Position numbers and translations under genes: made by a program. From assembly GCA_000697335.1 (NCBI GenBank), contig JNEM01011696.1, forward strand, positions 1-10,105: a DNA stretch of 10,105 bases, in the 5' to 3' direction. The notes beneath the pieces were generated by a model. It saw only the letters and a list, made by a program, of their open reading frames with translations. It was not told the origin of the DNA and made no database searches. Source of the DNA: Conidiobolus incongruus B7586 (Eukaryota; Entomophthoromycota; Entomophthoromycetes; Entomophthorales; Conidiobolaceae). This document shows, piece after piece, positions 1 through 7,865 of the stretch (position 1 is the stretch's first letter; each line of letters opens with the position of its first letter).

Positions 1-66
1 TAGTAAAAATATTAACCCTTAATATTTAACCAAGGTGAGTTATAAATTTACAGGTTTTTGAGATAA
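1..66 (+). repeat. Left terminal inverted repeat of Tc1-like element
   Basis: Positions 36-52 (17 bases, starting TGAGTTATAAA) are an exact reverse complement of 1209-1225. After one mismatch at 53 the match goes on through GTTTTTG. Outward, positions 1-35 still align with the reverse complement of about 1226-1260, with scattered substitutions (for example TAGTAAAAATATTAACC against TGGTTAAAATATAAACC). The repeat is therefore about 60 bp or longer and reaches the window start. Confidence 0.9.
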
Positions 67-177
67 AGGGATATATTTAACAATATATAACTATATCTTT
101 TTTCTCTCTTTGTTATTATTTTATATAATATTTTACAAATATACTAAATTTTTTTTATTAGTATCATTATACTTAAA

Positions 178-1185
178 TCCCTCTCTAAAAAAATCTACTT
201 ATACATCAATTAATTTTATAAAAAAAGTAAATCAACTCATGATATTACTAGAATTACTAGTGTTAACTAGTTTACTATAGCTAAAGTTGTTAAGAATAAC
301 AATAAAGAAACATTTAAACTTAAACTTAAGTGTGTTAAAATTATAGATAAACATAATGAGAAATATATTTATAGGTTAGTTAATATAAGCAAGTATAGTA
401 CTACTATAAAAATACAACAGAAACTATAAAACTATACAAGAATATTAGTTAACACTAATACTATTATATATATTTTATATTAACATGGATACTACTCACA
501 CTTTAAGAAAAAACACCCCCAACTAAAAAAATCCCACTGTAAAGCTAGGTAAAAGTTTAATTATCATTACTAATGTTAAATTAAAACTAATTAGAGTAAG
601 GTTATTTAATTTAATGAAACAAAAATATACTTTAATAAATTTGATAGAAAAGCTAGATGCTTCAAAAAAGATATTGAATTACTTTGTGACTATCATGTTA
701 ATTTTACCCAAAAGTATAATAGTGGGTTAATTATTATTTAGGGATGTATGTTGTTTTTAGGTATAAAGTATCTTTGTAAAGTTAATAAGGGAATTAATAC
801 TGAGATATACTAAAGTATTCTAAATAATGAATTGAAAAAAACCATTGAATAGTATAGGTTAAATAAATCTAATATTATTTTTTAGTAAGATAATACCTCT
901 TGTTATATTATAGCTTTTATTACCAAATAGCTTAAAAATAACAAGATAATAGTTATAAAGTAGCTTTTTTAATTTTTTAACTTTAATCTAATTAAACACC
1001 TTTGGGATTAGTTAAAAAAAACTATTAAAGTTTTCCCCCTAGTAAAAAATTTAGATCAACTTTAAAAATATATTCAAGAAGTATAGAACAAGATTAACCC
1101 TTTTTAGTGTAAGAAGTTAGTTGATTCTATACCCCACAAACTTAAAGAAGTTAGAAAAGCTAAAGGTAGATACACTAGGTTTTAA
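178..1185 (+). pseudogene. Tc1/mariner transposase, inactivated (DD34E)
   Basis: One frame (codons starting at 178, 181 and so on) runs about 336 codons to a terminal TAA at 1183-1185, the usual length of Tc1 transposases (about 340 aa). The N-terminal third is the poorly preserved helix-turn-helix DNA-binding region. A recognisable HGYYSH stretch followed by lysines lies at 484-519. The catalytic core follows. KVI*FNETK sits where the family has KVIWSDETK (601-621, first Asp now Asn at 613-615). GCM follows a stop where the family has WGC. DNTSC comes after two stops where the family has QQDNAPCH (second Asp intact at 889-891). IKHLWD sits where the family has IEHLWD (Glu now Lys at 994-996). 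The spacing from second Asp to the Glu site is 34 intervening residues. The C-terminus, IPHKL with KAKGRYTRF, matches the family end. I count 21 internal stops, all TAA or TAG, none TGA, and no frameshift. A plain DNA transposon gene, certainly non-functional. Confidence 0.92.
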
Positions 1186-1193
1186 TTTTTTTT

Positions 1194-1260
1194 TTATCAC
1201 CAAAAACTTGTAAATTTATAACTCATCTTAGGTAAAATTTAAAGGTTTATATTTTAACCA
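1194..1260 (-). repeat. Right terminal inverted repeat of Tc1-like element
   Basis: This is the partner of the left inverted repeat. The 17-base core at 1209-1225 is the exact reverse complement of 36-52, and weaker complementarity extends to about 1260. It begins only 9 bases after the transposase stop codon at 1185, typical of compact Tc1-like elements. The outer boundary near 1260-1264 is an estimate because the flank is equally AT-rich. Confidence 0.88.
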
Positions 1261-1459
1261 ATTAATAGCTAAATATCATCATTTAATGATATATATAACT
1301 AATAAATATAATAGATTTTAATTATTTAATTTAAGTTTATTTCATTTAATATTAATTAAGTTATTAGTAAAAATATAGGTGTTTTTAATTTTATGACTTA
1401 CTTTTGTAAGTTAGTGTATATTTCAAAATTATTAATTAATTAATATATTTAATAAAATT

Positions 1460-2509
1460 AAACCTAATATTAAACCATAACTATAATATTATTTTAAAAT
1501 CAAACAATAGAGAATTATTTAATTTTAAATATTTTAAATAAATTAATAATCTTAGGAAATAAATATATACAAAATAAATAGGATATTATATAGATAAATA
1601 GTATATTATTATTAAAGATTTAGCTTTTAATAATTATACTTAAATTTTATTATATTTAATCTATATAATATTTTCCAAAAGTCTTATATTTAAATATTAA
1701 TAAATCTTAATTATAAACCTTATTAAATTATATATAAGTTATATATAACTTTAAAAATTCTTTTTATTTAGATTTATTATCTATTATTAGATATATTACT
1801 TTATTATTAAAAGAAAAATAATTCATATCCTATTAAAATTTAAAATACTAATTTTACTATTATATTGTTATTTTTAATAAAGTATAAATATATTAAAAAT
1901 TATTTTTATTTTTATTTTTAATTACAATTATTAACATATTTCAGTATTAATTCAATGAATATATTTTTAGAAAATATAGTTTAAATATATATTAATTAAT
2001 TAGAATATAAAATTAATACCTTATAATATAGCTAAATTACAAAAACTAAAGTAGCAATAGCTAATCAGAACTTATTAAGATATAACTCAAAATCAAATAT
2101 TTCAAAAAATTATTATAATTAATGAATCATTATTTAAATTATTAGATAAGAAAAATCTATTTTGTATAAAAATTAATATTAATTATTTTACTTAATTATA
2201 ATAACATCTGTAAATCTTATTAATATTTAAGGAAAATAAATTAATTATAAATTAATATAGTTTTATTTAAATAGAACTATTATTGATTATTATTCTCAAT
2301 ATACTTTAAAAATCCTCTTATTTTACAAGACAATTATAAAATTATATAAATTATTAGTTGTAAAAATTTCCTAATAGAGAATGATGAAAAAAGCTGTTTT
2401 AGTTAATACATCATTTAGTTAAATCTTACATAATTATATTTGCTTTAAGGAATTAAAAGATCAATTTATAAGAAAGATAGTTTTTATAAATAAATTTAAT
2501 TAATTTATA
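1460..2509 (+). repeat. AT-rich interspersed repeat, copy 1 (main block)
   Basis: This long block has no CpG and hardly any G or C. It aligns in direct orientation with copy 2 (about 6190-7290), offset about 4740-4790 bases. Clear anchors are 1632 onward (AATTATACTTAAA) with 6371 onward, 2010-2100 (ACCTTATAATATAGC..., CTTATTAAGATATAACT) with about 6740-6830, and 2444-2475 (TTTAAGGAATTAAAAGATC) with 7232-7263. Most differences are A/G or C/T. Similarity stops after TTTATA at 2504-2509 and resumes at 3111. The left limit is unclear and the repeat may abut the Tc1 relic. I see no open frame longer than chance, no terminal motif and no family signature, so its class is unknown. The three-copy similarity is by eye, not by computed alignment. 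Confidence 0.72.
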
Positions 2510-2520
2510 TTGTCTCAAAT

Positions 2521-2845
2521 CGGTAGGTCTGCTCTGCTTTCAACTTTAACTGTATATCAAGATTCCAGATGTAATCCACTTACAAATATCAGGAACAATC
2601 CTTGCACAATCAAAAATCCTGGTCTATAACAGAAGTTAGAGTTTCAACACATTGGCAAAGGATCAACAACACTATAAAATAATCACTGGACAGACATTTG
2701 CTGGATGTTCACTTTGATCAAGGCCAAGCCCTACATCTTGATATTTTAATAAAACTCTAAAGTATCTCATTAGTTGTCTCTAGCCCATTTTGTTGGATTC
2801 ACATGATCTTTATCGCAAGACTACTTTCCAGAAGCCTTACAGTAT
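2521..2845. other. GC-richer island, possible host-gene or element fragment
   Basis: Composition jumps here from very AT-rich to about 36% G+C (108 of 300 bases in 2521-2820 by hand count), close to the P450 coding sequence. CpG reappears for the first time in the window at 2521 and again at 2814. CA and TG dinucleotides are plentiful, unlike in the repeats on either side. All six frames contain stops. The longest open stretches are short (forward from 2522, about 35 codons; reverse near 2521-2590, about 20 codons), and I recognise no domain. It may be an exon-derived pseudogene fragment, a young insertion or a non-coding transcript. It begins 12 bases after the point where repeat copy 1 breaks off, so it may have been inserted into that repeat. 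Confidence 0.5.
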
Positions 2846-3110
2846 AATATAAAATCCTATTAATATTTTGTATAAATAATTAATTTTAAAAAAACTTGGT
2901 TGATTTTTTGATTTCTTGTTAAAAAATTACAATAGCTTGTTTTAAAATATCGTGTAATATTGTTAAGGATAAATATACAATTAGTGACTAAAAATGAGAT
3001 CACTTAGATATAAACTAATAAAATATTGATAAAGCTTAATTTAGTTAATTATTAATTTTTTCAAGTTGATTCTTGATTTTGATTATAAAATCAATTCTTT
3101 ATAGTTTGTA

Positions 3111-3221
3111 AAATATTAAATATCAGTTTTTAATAAAATCAATTGTTTTTTAATTGCTTTAAATTTGCAAAAAATATAGTAAAAAGCTATTAATAATAAA
3201 AGAGAGTATTGATTGTATATT
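3111..3221 (+). repeat. AT-rich interspersed repeat, distal block of copy 1
   Basis: About 110 bases that align without large gaps to 7297-7404 in copy 2. Shared stretches include AAATATTAAAT at the start, TTTAATAAAA, and TATTAATAATAAAAGA near the end. In copy 2 this block directly follows the part matching 2444-2509, so about 600 bases (2510-3110) are extra in copy 1. Beyond 3221 similarity to the right arm of the copy 2 inverted repeat is weak. Confidence 0.65.
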
Positions 3222-4015
3222 ACATATTCATTTTTGTAACTTATATATTAGAATGTTAATTTATTTTTAACATCAAAAAAGTTTCATTATGTAATATCTA
3301 GAGTAATAAGTTTAATGTTGGAAATCATCATGAAAAGGATTGATATCAGTGAAATGCTCACTGCTTAAATATATCATCATTGATAAATTTATTGCTCTTT
3401 GTTAATAAGTTATTATAACTGTATTTCACAAATTGAACCGTTAATATAATTTGTAGCTAATTGAGAAAAATATTTATTATATTAGTATTTTCTTAATTCA
3501 ATTTTATATCTCATTCATAATTATCCATAATTCAAAAAAAAATTTGTGTAATATAGAAAAATTCAATGTATAAAGAGAATAATTATATATTTTTCAAAAA
3601 TAAGCCATTATACTAATATTAATTATAATAATAACAAAAGGTTTTGTATAATCATTATGATATCTATAATTCATATAATGAAATATAAAAAGTGAAAATA
3701 ATATTTAGCATTATGAATATGAAATTTTATCCAAATTCAACAATTATATTTATTAAATATAAAATAAAGAATATAATTATTGAGTCATAATTCTAAGTTT
3801 ATATCATAATATTTATTCAAGCTTATGGTTTGAGTAATTCAAATATTGTAAATTTTCAAATAGTTTAATGATTTGTCGATATAAAACTATGCTTTTTTTT
3901 CAAATTCAATGGTTAAAAAGTATAATCTTTAGATTAATTGGCTGTAAATTAGCCGCGCATCATTTTTCTAACTCCCTGATAATATAATTTATAAATCTTC
4001 ATATCAAAATATCAA
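3222..4015. other. AT-rich intergenic DNA upstream of the P450
   Basis: No coding region or RNA gene is visible. It differs from the repeat tracts in holding occasional CpGs (3439, 3877, 3954, 3956) and normal-looking CA/TG content, so it reads as single-copy DNA. The most G+C-dense spot is AGCCGCGCAT at 3951-3960, about 150 bases before the P450 start. An inverted CCAAT (ATTGG) lies at 3937-3941. Both are within range of promoter elements, but their role is not shown by sequence alone. Confidence 0.5.
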
Positions 4016-4068
4016 CCAATCATTAATTTACAAAATCCAATATTGATTCAAACAGATGAGTATATAAG
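4016..4068 (+). promoter_or_regulatory. P450 core promoter: CCAAT boxes and TATA box
   Basis: TATATAAG at 4061-4068 is a good TATA box, 38 bases before the ATG at 4106 counted from its end. CCAAT occurs in forward orientation at 4016-4020 and again at 4037-4041. The implied 5' untranslated leader is very short, under about 20 bases if transcription starts about 25-30 bases beyond the TATA box. Sequence-based inference; no start site can be read directly. Confidence 0.6.
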
Positions 4069-4105
4069 GGGTACATTATCATTAATTTAATTCATTGAAT
4101 TTTAA

Positions 4106-5596
4106 ATGATTTACTTGGTAGCTTTTTGTTTAATCATTATTTTATTATGTCATTACATATATACAAAACGTACACCACCAAAATATGCTAGATCAATTCC
4201 TGTGATTTCGTTCTTTCCATTGATCAAATCTGTTTTAAAAAATGAAACTGTGGATGAACGTTTCAAAGACGTCGTGTGGCCCAAACTTAAGCAACAAGGA
4301 TATGCGATGGTGGCTGGGCCGATAGGATGGACTGTGATGGTATCAAAACCCGAAATTGCAAAGAGTATATTTCGAAATGGCAACCTATTCATCAAACCAC
4401 TAGTTAGAATCAAGGGAGGTTTGTCACAAAAGTTTTTTGGTGATGTAAATATTGTCGGTAGTAATGGTGAAGAATGGAAGAGATTAAGACGTCCTGCTAA
4501 TCCTATCTTTCATCAGACTTTCCAGCCTGAAGTATTCGCCCCATGTGTATTCCAGACTTTGGAAGTATTGAGTGAAAGAGCTAATCAATCTCAAGGGGAT
4601 GCAATTGAAGTCAAAGATTTGATGGAGTTAATGACACTTGATGTCCTTGGTCGAGGAATTTTCAGTCATGATTTTGAAGCTGTTAAAACAAGAGGAAATT
4701 CTAACTACCATCGTTTATATTCAGACATTATCAATCATTTATTAAATCCTCTTTTTGGATTATTCCTCTTTTTAAATAGATTACCCTTTGGTTCCCCTGC
4801 TCGCACTCGCAGCAATATCCAAGAATTCAATGCCTTTATAATGGAGTTGATTGCCCAAAGAAGAAGAGATCTAGCAGAGGGGAAATTTGTTGATTCCAAA
4901 GATTTATTGTCTACAATGCTTCGACGTGACCCTGAAAATCCTTATGAACCATTAACCGATGAAGAACTGGTTCATAATTTCAATATATTTTTCCTTGCTG
5001 GGCATGATACTACTGCTAATACCTTAACCTATGCACTTTACCATTTAGCAAAGAATGTCGAAATCCAGGAAAGATTGAGATCTGAAATTTATCAAAAGAT
5101 GGGATTACATATTGATCATGACAGGTTGGTTGTGCCCACATTGGATCAGTTAAAAAATATGGAGTATTTAAATTTAGTCATCAAAGAAACAATGAGAATC
5201 TCTCCTGCTGTCCTTACTATTGGTAGGAAGCTCAGAGAAGATTATCTCATTCCTGAAGATAATATAGTACTCCCCAAAGATACTTTAGTTAATCTGTCTA
5301 TCTACAGCATCCTTCATGATCCAGCGATCTATCCCAATCCAGATCGATTTGATCCTGATAGATTCTTAAATGGAAAATATGATATCGATGTATATATGCC
5401 ATTTGGAGGTGGAAGTCGTATGTGTATTGGAATGAACTTTAGCTTGATGGAACAAAAAGTTTTTCTCGCTTTAGTCTTACAAAAGTTTAAATTGTCAATT
5501 CATCCTGATAATCCTGACTATGAAAAGTTAAGAATAACAGGACTGGGATTAACTAGAGCTAAAGATCTTAAAATAAATTTTTCTACTAGATTTTAG
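4106..5596 (+). CDS. Cytochrome P450 monooxygenase, membrane-anchored, intact
   Basis: A heme-thiolate monooxygenase of 496 residues, normal full length for a eukaryotic microsomal P450, in a single exon. An N-terminal hydrophobic anchor (about 2-19) precedes a basic, proline-containing linker (KRTPPK, 21-26). This points to the endoplasmic reticulum membrane with the catalytic domain in the cytosol. Hallmarks in order: C-helix WKRLRR (124-129, WxxxR), I-helix oxygen-binding AGHDTT (298-303), K-helix ETMR (361-364, ExxR), the PDRFDPDRF region (412-420) and the heme loop FGGGSRMCIG (433-442) with Cys440 as iron ligand. All key residues are present. The start is fixed by an in-frame TAA immediately before the ATG (4103-4105); the next Met is residue 68. 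Electrons would come from a separate P450 reductase, since no fused one is present. It is not CYP51-like at the I-helix or heme loop. The substrate cannot be told; hydroxylation of a lipid, secondary metabolite or xenobiotic is possible. No gene partner is visible in the window. Confidence 0.97.
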   Translation: MIYLVAFCLIIILLCHYIYTKRTPPKYARSIPVISFFPLIKSVLKNETVDERFKDVVWPKLKQQGYAMVAGPIGWTVMVSKPEIAKSIFRNGNLFIKPLVRIKGGLSQKFFGDVNIVGSNGEEWKRLRRPANPIFHQTFQPEVFAPCVFQTLEVLSERANQSQGDAIEVKDLMELMTLDVLGRGIFSHDFEAVKTRGNSNYHRLYSDIINHLLNPLFGLFLFLNRLPFGSPARTRSNIQEFNAFIMELIAQRRRDLAEGKFVDSKDLLSTMLRRDPENPYEPLTDEELVHNFNIFFLAGHDTTANTLTYALYHLAKNVEIQERLRSEIYQKMGLHIDHDRLVVPTLDQLKNMEYLNLVIKETMRISPAVLTIGRKLREDYLIPEDNIVLPKDTLVNLSIYSILHDPAIYPNPDRFDPDRFLNGKYDIDVYMPFGGGSRMCIGMNFSLMEQKVFLALVLQKFKLSIHPDNPDYEKLRITGLGLTRAKDLKINFSTRF

Positions 5597-5604
5597 TAAC
5601 CTCT

Positions 5605-5670
5605 TTCTCGATTCTCGATATATTTTTTACCACATATAAATTGAGCTATAATAAAATATATTATAGTTAT
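5605..5670 (+). terminator. P450 3' end: likely poly(A) signal region
   Basis: AATAAA lies at 5650-5655, 54 bases after the TAG stop, preceded by TATATTTTTT near 5619, which could act as an upstream efficiency element. In DNA this AT-rich such motifs are frequent by chance, so placement relative to the stop codon is the main support. The last CpG before the long CpG-free tract is at 5616-5617. Confidence 0.4.
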
Positions 5671-6185
5671 TTTTCAATATCTTTTTTTACAGATTACTAA
5701 TTAATTACTAAAATTATATATTCAAATGAAAAGATAACATTATCTAAGTTCTTTTCCTTCAAATTTTACTGGATTAACAGTAAAATATAAAAAAATAAGA
5801 ATTTTGAAGTTTAATATAACAATTTATATGAAAAAATATGATAAAATATTGTATAAAATTTTATTTTACAAATTTACTTTTAAATATTTAATAATAATAA
5901 AAATAACAAATATATATTGATTTGTATTTCAATTGTCAATATATTAAATTTTATTTCCAGAGTATATTATAAATAAAATGGTTAAAAAAATATATTTATC
6001 AAAGCCAAATTTTTATTCTGAAAAAATTAATAAAGATAAGCTAAAACAAATATAATATTATTATAATAATCACAGTCTCCCTGCTTTTTTAATAATAAAA
6101 TTCTTAATAATATTAATTGTTTAATCTTTATTACAGGTTATTTTTAAAATTTATCTTAAATATTACAACTTTAGTTTTAAAATAT
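5671..6185. other. CpG-free AT-rich spacer between P450 and repeat copy 2
   Basis: No open frame, RNA gene or known motif is supported here. The stretch is extremely AT-rich and lacks CpG entirely. The only G+C-denser spot is CACAGTCTCCCTGC near 6071-6084, which resembles the start of some transposon ends but has no convincing inverted partner. The left edge of repeat copy 2 is fuzzy and could reach back to about 6150. Confidence 0.45.
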
Positions 6186-6189
6186 AAAA

Positions 6190-7404
6190 TTGAAATATTA
6201 GTATAAAAATTAAGAAATGGCAAATTTTTTAATTCTTGATTTTTCAAACATATTATATATTTTGAAAGATTTTATATATATATAATATATAAGAAAATAA
6301 ATATTGATATATTTAATTTTAATTATTTTTTTATTAAAATATTTTGATTTTAAAATTTATAATTAAATTTAATTATGCTTAAACTAGATAATAATTATCA
6401 AAAGGTTTTATTTTTATATTTTTAAAACTTAATTATAAAGCATTTAAAATCATTTAAAACTTATAAATAACTTATAAAGATGGTGTTTTATCTAAAACTA
6501 CCATATATTGTTAGATTTGTGATTTTAAAGCTAGAAAGGACATTATTTAAAATTTACTAAAATCTAAAAGATTAATTTTTACTGTTATTTTTTTATTTAT
6601 TAATAGAATAAAAAATTATATTAAGAAACACTTTTTTATTTTAATTAAAGAACTATTGAAATAATTTAATATTAATTATATGAGTATCTTATATACTTAA
6701 GTTTAAACTTAAATTAATTATTAAAAATATAAAATAAAATACCTTATAGTTTAATAAAAGCTTAAAAAAATTAAAGTAACTATAGTTAAATTAAACTTAT
6801 TAAGGTATAACTAAAAACAAAGCTTTTTACAACAAATATTTATAATTGATAAATCTTAAATTCTTTTATATAATCTTTTACTTAAAAATAAGTTAAAATG
6901 TTAAGTTAAATTAATTTTTTTATAGATTCTAATAAATAAATATTTTAAATATAAGTGAATATTAATTGTTATAATAAGTTATAATAATATATAGTTTTTT
7001 TATTTAATACCTCAAAGAAAATTAACTAATAGTAAATTATATATTATTTTTTTAAATAAAATAATTTTTAAATGGTGTTTTTAATATAAAATTAAAGATA
7101 CTTATTATTTTATATAATAATTTTAAAATATATAAAGTTAAAACTATAAAATATTTTTTACATAAAAAAACTAAAGAGAGTTATTATATCTAATATATTC
7201 ACTTAATTATAACTTATATGTTTATAATTGTTTTAAACAATTAAAAAATCAACTTATAAGAAAAAAATTCCTATAAATAATTTAAATTGGTTTATAAAAT
7301 ATTAAATTTCTGTCTTTAATAAAAGGACTTTTTTAAATACTAGATGCCAACTAAAAGTATAGAAAAAAGTTATTAATAATAAAAGAAGCTATTAATTTTA
7401 TATT
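6190..7404 (+). repeat. AT-rich interspersed repeat, copy 2 (most complete)
   Basis: This is the most continuous copy of the family, about 1.2 kb, alignable in direct orientation to copy 1 and copy 3. Its left part (6191-6720) matches copy 3 at an offset of about 3340-3350. Anchors include GAAATATTAGT with GAAAATATTAGT (9531), AAATTTTTTAATT with 9560 onward, TTATTAAAATATTTT (6331) with 9680 onward, AAAAGGTTTT (6400) with 9748, and AAACTACCAT with AAACCACCAT (about 9844). Its middle and right parts match copy 1. No CpG is present. No coding frame, poly(A) tail or target duplication can be recognised, so the class (DNA transposon, retroelement or other) stays open. The offset with copy 3 shrinks to about 3294 further right, showing internal indels. 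Confidence 0.72.
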
Positions 7405-7429
7405 TTATAAACCAATTTAAATTATTTAT
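7273..7429. repeat. Perfect 30-bp inverted repeat with 97-base spacer
   Basis: Arms at 7273-7302 and 7400-7429 are exact reverse complements over 30 bases (left arm begins ATAAATAATTTAAATTGG; right arm ends CCAATTTAAATTATTTAT). The spacer is 7303-7399. The structure sits at the right end of repeat copy 2 and could be a terminal or subterminal hairpin of that family, a small MITE-like insertion or an inverted duplication. The corresponding stretch of copy 1 (3111-3221) keeps the spacer sequence but not two matching arms. Confidence 0.8.
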
Positions 7430-7865
7430 TAAATTTTATATGTTATTTATTAGTTTATAGATTTAATATTGATTTTAAAATTGTGCCATTATTTAATTAC
7501 TGTATTAATATTATGAAATTTTTTTTTCTTGAATTAAATACTTTAATTAATCAAATCAATTATAATCACAAAATTTTATATCTAGTGAATAAGGTGGATA
7601 TGATAATAAAAACAAGCTTTTTAAATAAGCAGTGCTTTGATAATTTTAGCTATAAGTATATATCTTTTATATCAAATAAATACCTTCCCAATTTAGTTTC
7701 TCTTAAATTAAATAGTAACTTTTTTATAAAAATTCTGCAATATATTATATTATTACAGTGTATTTTTTTATTGCAATAACTGGTAAAATGTTATATTAAC
7801 TATATCTATACTTAATAGTGATATTTTTTATTAAATAATTGTTAATTGGAAATGTGTAATAATAT
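7430..7865. other. CpG-free AT-rich DNA right of repeat copy 2
   Basis: No gene is supported. It continues the CpG-free tract that starts at 5618 and ends just before the CpG at 7866. A stop-free run with an ATG at 7483 extends to 7779 (98 codons), but it encodes an Asn/Ile/Leu/Phe/Lys-rich low-complexity peptide expected from AT-rich DNA and has no domain. Confidence 0.45.

Larger units (their letters stand above)
1..1262 (+). mobile_element. Tc1/mariner (DD34E) DNA transposon, degenerate relic
   Basis: A nearly complete Tc1-like element of about 1.26 kb, the normal size for the superfamily. Inverted repeats at 1-66 and about 1194-1260 bracket a single transposase reading frame (about 178-1185). 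The left end is cut by, or lies exactly at, the window edge, so the left TA target duplication cannot be seen. On the right the element ends near 1260-1264, where the flank reads AATTAATAG, but the exact end is uncertain. There is no CpG anywhere in it. Damage is nearly all transitions, with no disruption of the frame between the two ends. It cannot be autonomous because the transposase is full of stops and two catalytic codons are changed. The family call rests on the inverted repeats, the DD34E spacing and the C-terminal transposase motifs read directly from the sequence. Confidence 0.93.

Noticed and set aside
2521-2845. A short spliced gene on the reverse strand (GTAAGT donor-like site in the island)
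   Set aside because: A GTAAGT with a downstream AG exists on the reverse strand, but the implied intron would be about 34 bases, the flanking frames contain stops, and no protein family is recognisable.
4153-4413. 86-codon open frame on the - strand
   Set aside because: It lies wholly inside the P450 coding sequence, antisense to it. The P450 frame has full motif support and this one has none.
4106-5596. Assignment of the P450 to a named family such as CYP51 or CYP509
   Set aside because: CYP51 is excluded by the I-helix and heme-loop sequence. Any other family name needs sequence identity values that cannot be computed here, so no symbol is given.
6068-6090. CACAGTCTCCCTGC as a second transposon terminus
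   Set aside because: It resembles some Tc1-like ends, but I found no convincing inverted partner nearby; the candidate near 8115 shares only a few bases.
5597-7480. CRISPR array, tRNA or rRNA genes
   Set aside because: No regularly spaced repeats, no cloverleaf with a TTCGA-type arm and no conserved rRNA segments were seen here or elsewhere in the window. The repeats present are long, diverged and interspersed.
7483-7779. 98-codon ATG-initiated open frame on the + strand
   Set aside because: The peptide is dominated by Asn, Ile, Leu, Phe, Lys and Tyr, as expected from AT-rich DNA. It has no domain or clear membrane topology and no promoter or CpG content like the P450, and it lies in a CpG desert beside a degraded repeat. 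A run of this length is only mildly unusual for 10 kb searched in six frames.
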